This document shows, in pieces, positions 46,511 to 57,565 of a stretch of DNA of 64,000 bases; position 1 is the stretch's first letter; every line of letters starts with the position of its first letter. The notes under the pieces were generated by a model. It searched no databases. It had not been told where the DNA came from and worked only from the letters and a program-made list of their open reading frames with translations. The stretch is taken from contig CM055817.1 in assembly GCA_029582265.1 (NCBI GenBank), forward strand, positions 31,911,097-31,975,096, in the 5' to 3' direction. A program made the translations under genes and the position numbers. Origin of the DNA: Zoroaster sp. YZ-2022 (lineage: Eukaryota; Echinodermata; Asteroidea; Forcipulatida; Zoroasteridae).

Positions 46511-47300
46511 TTTATCAGCACATAATGCTAATGGAATGGATTGTATAGCCCTAATAAGAACATGTGGGACATTTATTTTCTAATAATTAAAATACTGTCC
46601 CACACTGTAACACTCAAGATTACCACCAAACATTTTTATATCAATGCACTCAAGTGTTGTTTACCGTTTATTGATTTATTCGTTTAAATAATCAAACGGC
46701 AGGCAAAAATTTGTTTTGTTGTACCACGACTATAATTCACACAAGTTTGCTTTCCGGAAAATATGAGGCGTTGATGAATATTACCGATGTATATCTGCTT
46801 CAATGCAGTATTTCTAATCATATTTTGTCTTTTTGTAATTGCGGTGACACCATGTGAAATTTTCAATTGAGTAGTAATTATTTCTGAACAGAACTGGAGG
46901 TACAACTCGACGTTTCGATCAGTATGCTCTGATCGTCCTTATATTGTTTTCTTTAGCTGACGTCTGGCGACGAAAAAAATTTAAAAGAGTACGAAATTCA
47001 TGTTTGCCAATCAAAATAATTATTTGTATTTTCACTCATTTTCCTCATTAACGCCACAACTTAATTAGCTAAACATCGCGTTATTTGTAATACATTGAAT
47101 CTAAAAGGTAATTATACCCGTAGTTGTCTTTAGTATGGCAATTGGTATCAATTTTGTTTAAATACATTTAATTCCTCACAGTATGTCGTACTTGTCAATG
47201 GATACAAGTGTACGTTTCGATCAGTGTGCTCTGATCGTCCTTATCTCTTTTCTTTAGTTGACTTCTGGCGGCGAAACAAATTTAAAGAGTACGAAATTAA
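46511..47300. repeat. Duplicated intron sequence
   Basis: 46560-46835 matches 57780-58045 and 46945-47215 matches 45505-45790 and 58335-58620, with the palindrome arm between them. The ORF at 46684-46905 (minus) is repeat sequence, not a gene. Confidence 0.7.
46836..46940 (+). repeat. Single arm of the 17.5-kb palindrome
   Basis: 'aattgcggtgacaccatgtg' through 'gatcgtcctta' matches the left arm of 17457-17688. A further ~28-bp piece (cgtttcgatcagtgtgctct) lies at 47216-47243. Confidence 0.85.
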
Positions 47301-47304
47301 TGTT

Positions 47305-47395
47305 TGCCAATCGGCAGATATGGTTTGGCCTCTGACCTGGCCCCATAGAGCATGCAATAGATACTTGGCATGAGTGGACCATCCACCAACATAGG
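47305..47395 (+). repeat. Repeat preceding the tRNA-like module; second copy at 48163-48240
   Basis: 'tcggcagatatggttt', 'tctgacctggcc', 'gcaatagata' and 'ccaccaaca' occur in the same order in both places. The second copy lacks the tRNA-like part. Confidence 0.7.
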
Positions 47396-47468
47396 GGCTG
47401 GTTAGCTCAGTTGGTAGAGCGCTCGTACGGTATTCGAGAAGTCGCGGGTTCGAGTCCGGCATCAGCCA
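47396..47468 (+). tRNA. tRNA-like sequence (pseudogene or SINE head)
   Basis: 73 nt that fold as a cloverleaf. Acceptor GGCTGGT/ATCAGCC with discriminator A; D-arm GCTC-AGTTGGTA-GAGC; T-arm GCGGG-TTCGAGT-CCGGC with one mismatch; anticodon stem CTCGT/TCGAG with the last pair mismatched. The anticodon loop ACGGTAT lacks the universal U33, so decoding capacity is doubtful. Box A (TAGCTCAGTTGG) and box B (GGTTCGAGTCC) are perfect. The ~90 bp upstream (tcggcagatatggtttggcc...) recurs at ~48163-48240, which indicates a tRNA-like module within a dispersed repeat rather than a bona fide tRNA gene. Confidence 0.5.
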
Positions 47469-47469
47469 A

Positions 47470-48458
47470 TTTTCCTTTGCTCGCTACCCGTTTATATAAT
47501 ATTCAGGTCAGTTTCTCCCTATAAATCTACTTTTCCACTAAACCCAGAAATGAACCAGTACACACTACATAATTATACACAATTAAACCATAATTTGCAT
47601 TGTGTTGGTCTTATTTCGCACCATGTGTCTGTCACAATTTTATAACATAAATTGTGAATATCACTTTTAACAATTCTATACATAATCACTAATCTTTGAT
47701 AATTCCATCGCTCACCATTTTTAATACATTCTTATTAAGTTTACGATAGGACTACTAAAGAAACCATCGTGATAGTAGCCGGCTACGAAAACTCGAAACT
47801 CTGTGAGAAAATTGAGAACGTAGTTTGGCCTCATGCTAGCTATCTCATGCCAACCTGATGATTGGATTCTTCTAACTACAACCCCACTCCAGAGTTATTA
47901 CGATTTTAAAATTTAACACGTCTAGTTGTGGTGCGAACCAACGTGAAGTGAAGCTCACACCCTGAAATCATCCGACTCATTCATGATTACGTAACGTGGA
48001 GAAACCAAATATATGCTAATTCGCCAAGGGCGCTCAACCGCATATATTATCGTTTTGTGTACAACTACATATTAAAAGGCTTGTGTCCCAAGTTGTGTGA
48101 TCCCCGCTACTGCCTTTACCCAGGTTATTTGCATCTGACATGGGCTAGATCCCTGGCTACTCGGCAGATATGGTTTTGACTCTGACCTGGCCGCATGGAG
48201 CAATAGATAATTGGCATAAGTGTACCGCCCACCAACAGGTGTGAAGAATAACCAACATTTTATAGTAATATTCAGCTTTTATGCGATCTAGTGTTCCTAA
48301 AATGACCCGGGCCGCATAAATTAGATTAAACATTTTAGTTTTTTTTTTGAGTGTAGACCCTTCTTTCAAAATCAAACATTACCTTAAGAAAAGTCATCTG
48401 AACTGTCAGCTGCAGCATAGATACATTCCGTGTAACAAGGATAATACAATATATGTTC
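47470..48458. other. Intron/intergenic sequence, nothing else recognised
   Basis: Apart from the 48163-48240 repeat copy, no exon or element was identified. Confidence 0.4.
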
Positions 48459-49288
48459 TGCACTAGTAAGCAGGAGGTCGTGGGTTCGAATCCCGCCCGA
48501 GTCGCCTGTGTAGTTTCTTAATGCCCCAGTCACACTGGAGGATACGACAACTTACAACAGGTTACGATCGTCTGCGACTGGAAATTACAAGGAATCGTAA
48601 CAAAGTCCTGCGACAAGTCCCGGGTGGTCTTGGGTAGTCGCAAGACCGAATTCGGTCTTGGGAGGTTTTCGATCATGTTCAAAAACCTGGCTGCGACCAA
48701 ACTGGTCGTAGCTGGTCGTAGCTGGTCATAGCTGGTCGTAGGTAGGTCTTCAATAGTCGTGCGATGGTCGTGCTACAAGTCTTGGGTGGTCTTACGTAGT
48801 CGTGGTTCATCGTGGGACTATCCAGTCGTCCAACAGTCGCACGACTATGCACGACTATTCGCACGACTTGTCGTGCGAATGCACGACTAGTCACACGACT
48901 ATGCGTGACTAGTCTTGCGACTGCACGACAAGTCGTGCGATTAGTCATGCATAGTCGCACGACCAGTCGTGACTAGTCGTGCGACTGATCCTTGACAATC
49001 GTAGGTAGTCTTGGGTGATCGTACGACAAGTCCCTCAAGGTCTTGCGACCAGTCGTGCTATCAGTTGGCTACAAGTCGCAGACCAGTCGGGGACAGGTCT
49101 TATTGTGTGACTGCTAGGCCGACATCGTAGAAAAAACCTACGACCGGGCCAAGACCGCCCTAGGTCGCACGACTGACATGGTCGTAGGCAATCGCAGCTC
49201 CAATGTGACTGGGGCATTACAGACACTCAGAAAGCACTGAGTATACAATGCTATACACACGTCGGTGTAGGGCAAAATTAAATCAAGT
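48459..49288 (+). mobile_element. tRNA-derived SINE copy 1, split by a MITE
   Basis: 48459-48520 ('cactagtaagcagga', box B GGTTCGAATCC, 'gcctgtgtagttt') and 49218-49288 ('acagacactcagaaagcact', 'cacacgtcggtgtagggcaa') together equal the uninterrupted copy at 49389-49547. The 5' part of the tRNA-like head is truncated. Confidence 0.88.
48521..49217. mobile_element. 697-bp TIR element with TA duplication and GTCG-rich core
   Basis: Ends ATGCCCCAGTCACACTGGAG and (reverse complement of the right end) ATGCCCCAGTCACATTGGAG. It is flanked by TA on both sides (48519-48520, 49218-49219), while the second SINE copy shows the site without an insert. TA duplication points to the Tc1/mariner group. The interior is built of variants of 'agtcgtgcgac' and 'tggtcgtag' in both orientations. 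Minus-strand ORFs (48679-48960, 49035-49226) are translations of this repeat. Confidence 0.88.
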
Positions 49289-49388
49289 GTTCATCTCCCG
49301 ACGCAAGAATTTCACCAACCTATATATATATATATCGCGGAACTCACTGCGATATAGGATTCTAGCTGGCCAATCGACATCGGGGAAT

Positions 49389-49547
49389 GCTCGGTGGTCG
49401 AGAGGTTAAGACGTCTTCACTAGTAAGCAGGCGGTCGTCGGTTCCAATCCCGCCCGAGTCGCCTGTGTAGTTTTTTCACAGACACTCGGAAAGCACTGAG
49501 TATACAGCGCTATACACACGTCGGTGTAGGGCAAAATTAAATCAAGT
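49389..49547 (+). mobile_element. tRNA-derived SINE copy 2 (intact)
   Basis: tRNA Leu/Ser-like head with box A TGGTCGAGAGG and a box-B-like GGTTCCAATCC, the conserved CCCGCCCGAGTCGCCTGTGT junction, then the tail 'acagacactcggaaagcact ... cggtgtagggcaaaatta' ending at 'aaatcaagt'. It serves as the empty-site reference for the MITE in copy 1. Confidence 0.8.
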
Positions 49548-49600
49548 GAGGATAACACATGTTACACCAATACCCCCACCCATGTTTGGCGATTTTGAAG

Positions 49601-49681
49601 ACATTCAATCTCGGGTAGCTGGAATCCCCTCGCGCTAATTCACAACAAGACCTTCGATGGACTGTGGAGTCTAAGAACCCT
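49601..49681 (+). CDS. Diverged LRR-like exon candidate (81 nt, phase 2)
   Basis: Between a possible acceptor (gattttgaag) and a donor (ccct|gtaaga) lie 81 nt that keep the array's phase (one base, 26 codons, two bases) and read 'WNPLALIHNKTFDGLWSLRT', matching N-x-L-x-x-I-x-x-x-x-F-x-G-L-x-x-L. The first half of the repeat is poorly conserved and the acceptor is weak. An alternative acceptor at 49618 gives 63 nt, also in phase. Its intron is not related to the duplicated blocks. It could be an ancestral exon of the same gene or a decayed one. Confidence 0.4.
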
Positions 49682-49732
49682 GTAAGACGTTCAATATTAA
49701 GGGGATAAACATTTGCCGTGCGGTCTTCATCG

Positions 49733-49837
49733 CAGGATATTTGACAGTTTTGGGCGTGGTCATGGGTAATAAGAAGTGAGCGGAAATTGAGGTTCTTATT
49801 GCCGGTGACCACGCCCACAAAACATTTCATTATCCTG
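49733..49837. repeat. 105-bp foldback
   Basis: Arms 'caggatatttgacag', 'gggcgtggtca', 'taataagaa' pair with 'ttcttatt', 'tgaccacgccc', 'ttatcctg' with a few mismatches around a central 'gtgagcgg'. It starts ~50 bp after the diverged LRR donor. Confidence 0.7.
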
Positions 49838-50600
49838 CCGTAAATACCAAGTGTATAACTTATATTCCCATTCATAAATGCACGTATCGAGCCAAATAGT
49901 CCCACTCCTGATGAACTGATGATGCCGAACACCTCAACTGAAGAAAATGTCTCTCCACAGACACAATCACCGATGTTCTCGTTCTCTCAAAGAGTCCTCC
50001 ATAATCAGTCCAATTTGTTAGGTCCTGAAGTAGTGCACACACCAGTTAATCTCCAGCTCACCTGAGAGTAACTGAGAGCCAAAACACACACTTGAAAGTG
50101 TATACTCCAAAAAAGGCTATTCCTTAAGTTCATATTAACTCATTATGAATGTTTGTCTAAATTTGCAATAGACAACATGAATTAGCACAAATCTAAATAA
50201 AATATGCACACTTGGCAATTCTCCTAAGCTTCTATGAAGTTAAGAATATCACAAAAGTGACTCAGAGGGTTCTTAACCTAAGCTAACAATTATCTTATAC
50301 CTACGAAAATGTCAATAACTTGTTATTAAAACAGGATATTTACGAAAACTCACATGTATCATTTATCACATGTATTCATTACTTTGAAACAAATCCATAC
50401 ATTAGTTTAACCTAAAAACCATTAATAAGCACTCACCTGAAAGCCAACGATTACTTAAATGTGAAAAGCAATGTTCTAGAAGGGCTTATGTGATTTCTCC
50501 AAACAAAACACGATGATTAAAGTGGATAAAATAACTTCTTTTACCAGAACACTCTGAAAAACATGGCATGGTCTTAACTAAAATCAACCAACAGAGGGCG
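49838..50600. other. Intron sequence, nothing recognised
   Basis: No exon, tandem repeat or mobile element was identified. Confidence 0.4.
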
Positions 50601-51300
50601 CTATATCCATTTTTGGGCAGGGGGTACAATTATACTTGTGCCAAACTGTTCGACCCAATAGCAGTTGGCCGGTGTAGGACATGATAGTGTGTGAAGGAAA
50701 AATGTAAAAATAATGTTTTCATCACGTGACACAGAATTTTCTTGGATGTAGATAATTAAATGTTCAGATTTAAATATTTATGAAAGGCGGAAATATTTAA
50801 AACCTCGACTACTTGTAAGTTGTAATGACATGAATTTCAATCACATAATCAAGCCACCGTTATCATTTTACTTAAGTTACATCTTACGGCAAATTTGTTT
50901 TCATGAAATGCGATTTTTATATTGCCAAACTTAATATTTGTATTAATTTTGTAAGTAAATACTTGTCCTACACTGTAACACTTGTCTATGGAGACAATAT
51001 GCGACCAAACATTTGCAACAACGAGATGCTTAAACATCCTCTGCAGAATTGTAGCTCATAACACGTTGTTTTTAAAATGACATTAGAGAAAAATGCATAA
51101 AACCAGCCAGCATTTCGTTTAGACTGTCATTTACGTTGATGTCGAAATAAGTACTAAGATCGTGTTTGAACCGCTATCGTGCAATGTACGGTTCGCGAAT
51201 GGCTACCGGCTGACTTTGGCTTTCGGTGTTCCCACCGGGAACGATCCTCAGGAACGTTTCTAGAGTAATGCATACCCGCGTGTTCTAAGTGGAATCTTCT
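50601..51300 (+). repeat. Duplicated block with truncated LRR exon end
   Basis: 50630-50790 matches 40980-41150 and 50815-51300 matches the post-exon block. Between them only 'cctcgactactt' (50803-50814) of an LRR exon survives in front of gtaagttg, so the exon has been lost by deletion. The right part ends at 51300, where ~250 bp present in the 60.2- and 62.5-kb copies (the BEN-like fragment) are missing. Confidence 0.75.
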
Positions 51301-52815
51301 CCCAAAAAAATAAAAAGGTCATAATTATTTTCTCTTTCTCCCCATTCTCTCCCTCCCATCATATTCATAATACATAATTTAAGACCTGTCTAAGCAAACA
51401 GAAAATTAATTAATACAATTTGTGGATTTCTTCATTGAAGGTAGCCAAAGATATATCACGTTTTACTTTGATTCAAATTGTCATGAACAAAAGCAAACTA
51501 GTTCACAAATAAAATATATCAGTATTCTATAATTATGTGCTTCACTTATGAAAAACGGAAACCAAAACTACTATGCCAAAGAAATTCGAAATAAAAGCGT
51601 AATTTCGATACAGCTGAAATGTGCATCCACGTTCAAATTTTCATTTCTATACTATACATGTTCCGTGCAAAGCATGTGGAATAATTATTATTCGTCGCAA
51701 AAGAAGTAGCTTTTACAGTAGTATTTTAAGACGATTTTGTCTACGCCGGTCCCCACGTATATATGTATTATGTTTGCGCGTAAACTGCGGGGACCTGGGA
51801 AGCTGTGGCGCTTTTACCAAGGAGGATTATATTTTTATGTACACACAGCCAAATAGTCGCTGATTTAGGCGCTAAGATTCATACAATTATTAGTCTGTTA
51901 CCAGTTATGTGCATCCTAATGTTATGTGCTGGAACTCAAGACCTATTAACGTGTGCATGTTATCAACGGAAATTTACACAGACAACTCTTAAAAGGGGTG
52001 AAGAAATCGTCTAAATTAAACCAAAATCGAAGTAACTGGCATCTATGCCACTCCAAAATCGCTAGCCAGCGAATAATCCTTTAACAATAGTGACTTATCC
52101 GATTAGCCAGTCTTTTGTTCGGCCCCAGAGCCAGAGACCAGAATGCAACCAAGTGATACGCTTGAATAACCGAGAGCTTTCGTGAGTCACTCCGGGCTAA
52201 TTTAAGACCGGGCCAACACCGGTTTTTTTTAAATTTTATATAAGACCGGGTTATTTATGAATTTGGGCCTTAGTGATTTTGTTGAACTGACTGGTGATTA
52301 TTTAAATACTATGATTAATATTGCAACGAGCAACATCCATGGTACTGATTTTATTGAACTGTGACTGATGATGTTTTTATTAATTATTGCGTCGGTTTTC
52401 GGATAAAGAGGAATCCATTTCAGAAGTTCAAAAATGGTCTGGGTCTTCGGCAAATGGTCTTCGACAAAAAAAATCCGCCGTAGGATTGCTTTTACTATGC
52501 CACTCTAAACGTTTGTTGTGCTTGTTTTTGCTACATTAGTAGGATACTCTCGAATATTTTAATAAATGTTTGTGCACGCGAACCATTGGTACGTGTGGTT
52601 CGTGCACAAAACCCGTGTGGGCCAATGAGTGATAAGTGACTATAGCTCGTGTACGTTAACCGTTGGCCATGTACGTTAACCGTTCCTCAGGTCTGAGAAC
52701 GAAACAAAAAAGCCCAGTCTTGATAGGGTTGAGGAAACTCTAAGAAAATTTACGAAAATAACAAAACAAACGGGCTTTAACTAATGTCAAACTCTACTTT
52801 GTTTTCCAATCCTAG
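51301..52815 (+). repeat. Large intron block C, copy 1
   Basis: Matches 60515-62145 and 62815-64000: 'ctctttctccccattctctc', 'acatgttccgtgcaaagcat', 'ttttaagacgatt', 'accaaggaggattatatttt', 'gtgcatcctaatgttatg', and further on the 72-bp minisatellite (52266-52372) and 'ccatgtacgttaaccgtt'. Plus-strand ORFs in this block (51621, 60744/60962 and 63105) differ between copies by shifts and stops and are not supported as genes. Confidence 0.85.
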
Positions 52816-52887
52816 ATATCTGCAGAGCAACAAAATCAGTGAACTTGCACCAGGAACATTTTATGGTCTAAAAAGCCTGGAATACTT
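52816..52887 (+). CDS. LRR exon (72 nt, phase 2)
   Basis: Acceptor ttttccaatcctag, donor tt|gtaagt. It encodes YLQSNKISELAPGTFYGLKS then LEY plus the split Leu. Compared with the exon at 62146 there are five base differences, four of them amino-acid changing and clustered in the C-terminal half of the repeat. It fits the same L-x-x-N-x-I-x-x-L...F-x-G-L pattern. Confidence 0.75.
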
Positions 52888-53560
52888 GTAAGTTGTAATG
52901 ACATGAATTTCAATTACATATAATCAAGCCACCGTTATCATTTTACTTAAGTTACATCTTACGGCAAATTTGTTTTCATGAAATGCGATGTTTATATTTG
53001 CCAAACTTAATATTTGTATTAATTTTGTAAGTAAATACTTGTCCTACACTGTAACACTTGTCTATGGAGGGCAATATGCGACCGAACATTTGCAAAAACG
53101 AGATGCAAAAACATCCTCTGCAGAATTGTAGCTCATAATAACACGGTGTTTTTTAAATGACATTAGAGAAAAATGCATAAAACCAGCAAATATTTCGTTT
53201 AGACTGTCATTTACGTTGATGTCGAAAACAAGTACGAAGATCGTGTTTGAACCGCTATCGTGCAATGTACGGTTCGCGAATGGCTACCGGCTGACTTTGG
53301 CTTTCGGTTTTCCCACCGGGAACGATCCTCAGGAACGTTTCTAGAGTAATGCATACCCGTATGTTCTTGGTGGAACGTTCCAACGGGAACACTGTGGCGT
53401 TCCACGGACCGTTCACGTTTGGCCAGAGGAACACGTCTGACGGCGAAATATACTTGATAAAGTATGAACATCATGTTTACATTACGAATTTGTTTCTATA
53501 CGACACAACGGAATCAGAGGCATGTTTACAGATCAGTTGTTGAATGTATATCTGGATTTA
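52888..53560 (+). repeat. Post-exon intron repeat block, copy 3
   Basis: Same unit as 46023-46510, including 'tggctaccggctgactttgg' and 'ggaacacgtctgacggcgaa'. Minus-strand ORFs 53062-53265 and 53211-53474 are shared shadows of the repeat. Confidence 0.85.
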
Positions 53561-54250
53561 CCAGCACACCATGCTAATGGAATGGATTGTATAGGCCTAA
53601 TAAGAACATATGGGACATTTATTTTCTAATAATTAAAATATTGCTCCCACTGTAACATGATGAATATTACCGAAGTATATGTGCTGTAATGCATTTTTTC
53701 TAATCACATTTCGTCTTCTTGTCTTTCATCTGCAACCAATAATTATCAGTAAAGTATGCACCCAAAACATTTGATTATATACTCAAGCTCAATGGCTCGT
53801 CATCAATTTCAATCTATCAGGAACCGCAATATTAGGGAGGGTAGATCATTTCGTTTGGGATTTTCAACTTAAATTTAGTCCATAATACCAGAACCACTTA
53901 ATTTTTTATGGATTTTATGATTTTAGATACTTCTACATATAGAAGTATATAATATGGTATAAATGTTTGTTCAAAATTTTGGGTACATCTACATAATTAT
54001 CTTATAAGTGTGTGTGCCAAGTTATTGTGCACATCATTTCGGTAGGGAGTTATTATTTTTTTTCCATTGTTTTAGTCCATACTAGCGGAACTGATTAAAT
54101 TTGTATAGATGTTATGACTTTAAATAATATATGTACATATTGGGACAAATGTTTGTGCAAAACATGATAGATCAATAATCAGCAATAGGGATATAATCGC
54201 ATTTATTTAAACCGGTTTTCGAATGATGTTTTTCGATCTTAATTTCAGAA
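53561..54250. other. Intron sequence, nothing recognised
   Basis: Partly related to 57990-58130 near its start ('gaatattaccga', 'gatttgattgcatac'-like text). The remainder is unique AT-rich DNA. Confidence 0.4.
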
Positions 54251-54367
54251 AGGGTTTACTACAATTGGTCGGAGAATCTGTTATACCAAAGTTAAGATAA
54301 TGAATTGGTATGACACTGACGTAATTCTGATTTATGGCTGACATGGATTATTTGAGCCATGGAGTCA

Positions 54368-54432
54368 TTTAAATACTATGATTAATATTGCAACGAGCAA
54401 CATCCATGGTACTGATTTTATTGAACTGTGAC
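54368..54432 (+). repeat. 72-bp minisatellite, single unit
   Basis: 'actatgattaatattgcaac' to 'attttattgaactgtga' is a single unit of the repeat seen at 41335 and 61459. Confidence 0.8.
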
Positions 54433-54889
54433 TGGTGATGTTTTTGTTAATTATTGCATAGGTGTTGGGATAAAGAGGAATCCATTTCAGAAGTTCAAAT
54501 ATGGTCTGGGTAACGTTACTTGTTAATGTACGAATGGCATAGTTTTATTCACAGGTCTCACTGTCGTGAAAATTTCGGTAACAAAAATCCGTCGTAGGAT
54601 TGCTTTTACTATGTCACTATAAACGTTTGTTGTGTTTGTTTTCGCTACATTAGCCGGACACTCTCGAACAAAGTGACATTTAATAATAATGTTTGTGCAC
54701 AAAACCCGTTTGCCTATAGCTCATGTACGTTAACCGTTGGCCATGTACGTTAACCGTTCCTCAGGTCTGGGAACAAAAGAAAAAAGCCCGGGCTTGACAG
54801 GGTTTATAAAACTGTAAGGACATTTGTGAAAATAACAAAATAAACGGGCTTTAATTAATGTCAAACTCTACTTTGTTTTCCAATCCTAG

Positions 54890-54961
54890 ATATCTGCAGG
54901 GCAACAAAATCAGCGAACTTCTACCAGAAACATTTGATGGTCTAAATAACCTCCGGATATT
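54890..54961 (+). CDS. LRR exon (72 nt, phase 2)
   Basis: Acceptor ttttccaatcctag, donor tt|gtaagt. It encodes YLQGNKISELLPETFDGLNN then LRI plus the split Leu; a standard LRR. It is the intact counterpart of the broken exon at 42093-42158, with which it also shares the upstream ~500 bp and the downstream ~350 bp. Confidence 0.75.
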
Positions 54962-55324
54962 GTAAGTTGTAATGTCATGAATTTCAATCACAAGAATCAA
55001 GCCACCGATTTCTCTTTACTCAAGTTACGTCTGACGGCAATGTTGTTTTGATGAAATTCAAATTGTATATTTGCCTATCTAAATAGTCCTATATGTATTC
55101 ATTTTGTAAGTAAAATACATGTCCCACTGCAGCACTTGGCTATATAGGTCAGTATCGACGGAACATTGGCAAAAAACGAGATGCAAAATGAAACACTGCT
55201 TCTGTATATTATAGTATTTATAATGGGGGTTCTGGACCACCCCCTCTTTTGAGGGGTCTGTGTAACATGTGGGGCCCGCCCCCAACCGTTGTGACCTCAG
55301 CCATTGTTTAGCCAAATCTCAACC

Positions 55325-57565
55325 CAAATGAAATCAAGCCCCACGTAAAATCAGTATACAAAGATCTTTACTCATCTGCCCCCACCTCCGAATTAGCCGA
55401 AAATACCATTCTCAAAGATCTCTAGATCGAAGTGACGCTGACAACCTAGACCGAGAGTTTTCTCTAGATGAGCTCGATGTCGTCAGGAAACAGCTCGATA
55501 TGGCAAAAACTCCCGGTCTGGACGGAATCTCCTCTGAATTATATCAGTGTTTCTGGTCCATTCTTAAATACGACCTTCTCTCTGTTCTCATCTATTCTAT
55601 TTCTTCCCAATGTCTTCCTCTCTCCTGCAGAAGAGCTGTTCTTTCTGTCCTCCCCAAACAGGGATACCTTCTAGACATCGCCAACTGGCGCCCAATCTCA
55701 CTTCTTAACACAGATTACAAAAATGTTGCCAAGATCTTAGCCAATAGGCTCAAAACAGTCATAGCAGACGTCGTTCATCAAGACCAAAGCTACTGTGTCC
55801 CAAAGTGGTCCATTTATGATAACGTTAACCTCATTCGAGACACCATAGTGTACGCCAATACCACTGACACTCCTCTAGCAATATGTAATCTTAATCAAAA
55901 GAAAACCTTTGACAATATAGATCACGACTATCTCTTCAAAAACCTTAAATGTATGGGATTCGGCGATCGCTTCATCAGCTTCGTACGAGTCCTATACACA
56001 AACACAATGACACTTATCAAAGTGTCCTCACCCACCTCCCCCTTTTCCTTTCAGAAAGGTATCCACGAAGGGTGCCCTCTAACTCAACAACCACGGTCTT
56101 CCGCTACCAAACAGTAACAGTCTTCTGACAGTCTATGTCTATGCAGACGACATTTACATTTTTATCACCTCAAATCAAGGTTTTGACATATTCCATGAAG
56201 TATATAATCTCTACAGCCAAGGCTCTTCCTCTTCCCTAAATCCCCACAAATGCCAAGGGTTATTGGTCGGAGCGTGGACTTCCCGAAGTGACTGTCCATT
56301 AAATTTTAATTGTAATAGCGAAGGGCTTAAGTTTATTGGAGTTCATCTTGGAAACAACAACTGTTACATACAAAACAATTGGCAGACCAGCAAAACAAAC
56401 TTCAGAAAACCTTTGCCCAGTGGAAGGGACTTTCGGAAACCCTATCCTTTAAAGGCAAAGTCATCATAGCAAATCAATTAGCATCCTCCCGCCTTTTTCA
56501 CTGCCTAGCTGTTCTTTCTCCCCCACAGCACATCGTTGATGAACTCCAAGAAACCATAATAAACTATTTCTGGTCAGATAAAACACACTGGCTCAACAAA
56601 AAATCCCTTTTCAGCCTACTGAACACTTTCAGGTTGTCCCTTCTGCAACGCTTTCTCAACAGACACCCCACCCTGCTTACCAAATGTTCTCCTTTTTCCT
56701 TCATAAATACGGGAACCTCAAGCAAGATTTCCAGCTCTTTCTTACAACAATAAATCTCAAAAAGTGTATAAATATTCCTATCTTTTATTGTGAAATTCTC
56801 CAAGTGTGGCCAATTTCCAAAGCTCACCTCGTCATACCACCTGATTCTTTTGAATTTCTTTGTAACTTACCTTTAAATAGTTATCTTATCTAGGACACCT
56901 CCTCCTTGACTCTTGGCACATGGTATAACATTAATCGGGCATTTAATAAACCTTTCTACTGAAGAATGGCTATTCGCCGAACAACTGGAGGAGAAACACA
57001 AAATGCCAGCGTCACGTCGAGTGTCACTCAGAGCCTTTTAATCAGACTTCAACAAAATTCAACAGTGTCTTTAACAAATCATGCCTCTTTCGTTCAACAT
57101 TCATGGTTTAGTCTCTTCATACCGAGCTCCCAGCTCCATAATACCCCCAGACATCAACGGCAACACGGCTCCTTGAAACTACATGTACAGAATCTTCAAT
57201 TCCGAACTGAACTCCTTGCCAGTATCTCGCTGGCAAGACATTTTTGCAGAACCTATGCCTACAATACCATGGAAAGAGATTTACCGCCTTCCAACATCTA
57301 AAAAAGAAGGCGACATACAGTTCCGTCTACTCCACAAAGTTATTCCATCCCTGACAGTTCTACATCACATCGATCCTTCATACTCACCATAGTGCGGCTG
57401 CTGCGGGAAAGGGGAATACTTCTGCACCTCTTCATCAAGTGTCCAGCCATCCAAACCTCCGTCGACCACCTATACAACCTCCTCAACAAACTATTTCCCG
57501 ATATAAAACTAATTTTCGATCACTATTGGTGTCTTATAACGTGTGCCAAGAATCGACCGAGAGAA
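55325..57565 (+). mobile_element. L1/Tx1-like LINE fragment inserted in the LRR intron
   Basis: Begins within RT: 'MAKTPGLDGISSELYQCFWS' (55500), 'ANWRPISLLNTDYKNVAKIL', then the motif A region 'NLNQKKTFDNIDHDYLF' where the usual Lys-Ala-Phe-Asp is KTFD, motif B degenerate 'QKGIHEGCPLT', then after a shift 'VYVYADDIYIFI' (catalytic YADD ~56143). The C-terminal region continues to a zinc-finger remnant 'LHLFIKCPAIQTSVDHLYNL' (~57410-57490). It is truncated at both ends, with many shifts. The left flank matches 42500 and the right flank re-enters the post-exon repeat block at ~57566. Subfamily differs from LINEs A/B and from the 9.4-kb copy. Confidence 0.82.

Noticed and set aside
47396..47468. 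Functional tRNA gene
   Set aside because: Missing U33, mismatches in the anticodon and T stems and association with a dispersed repeat make a SINE or pseudogene origin more likely.
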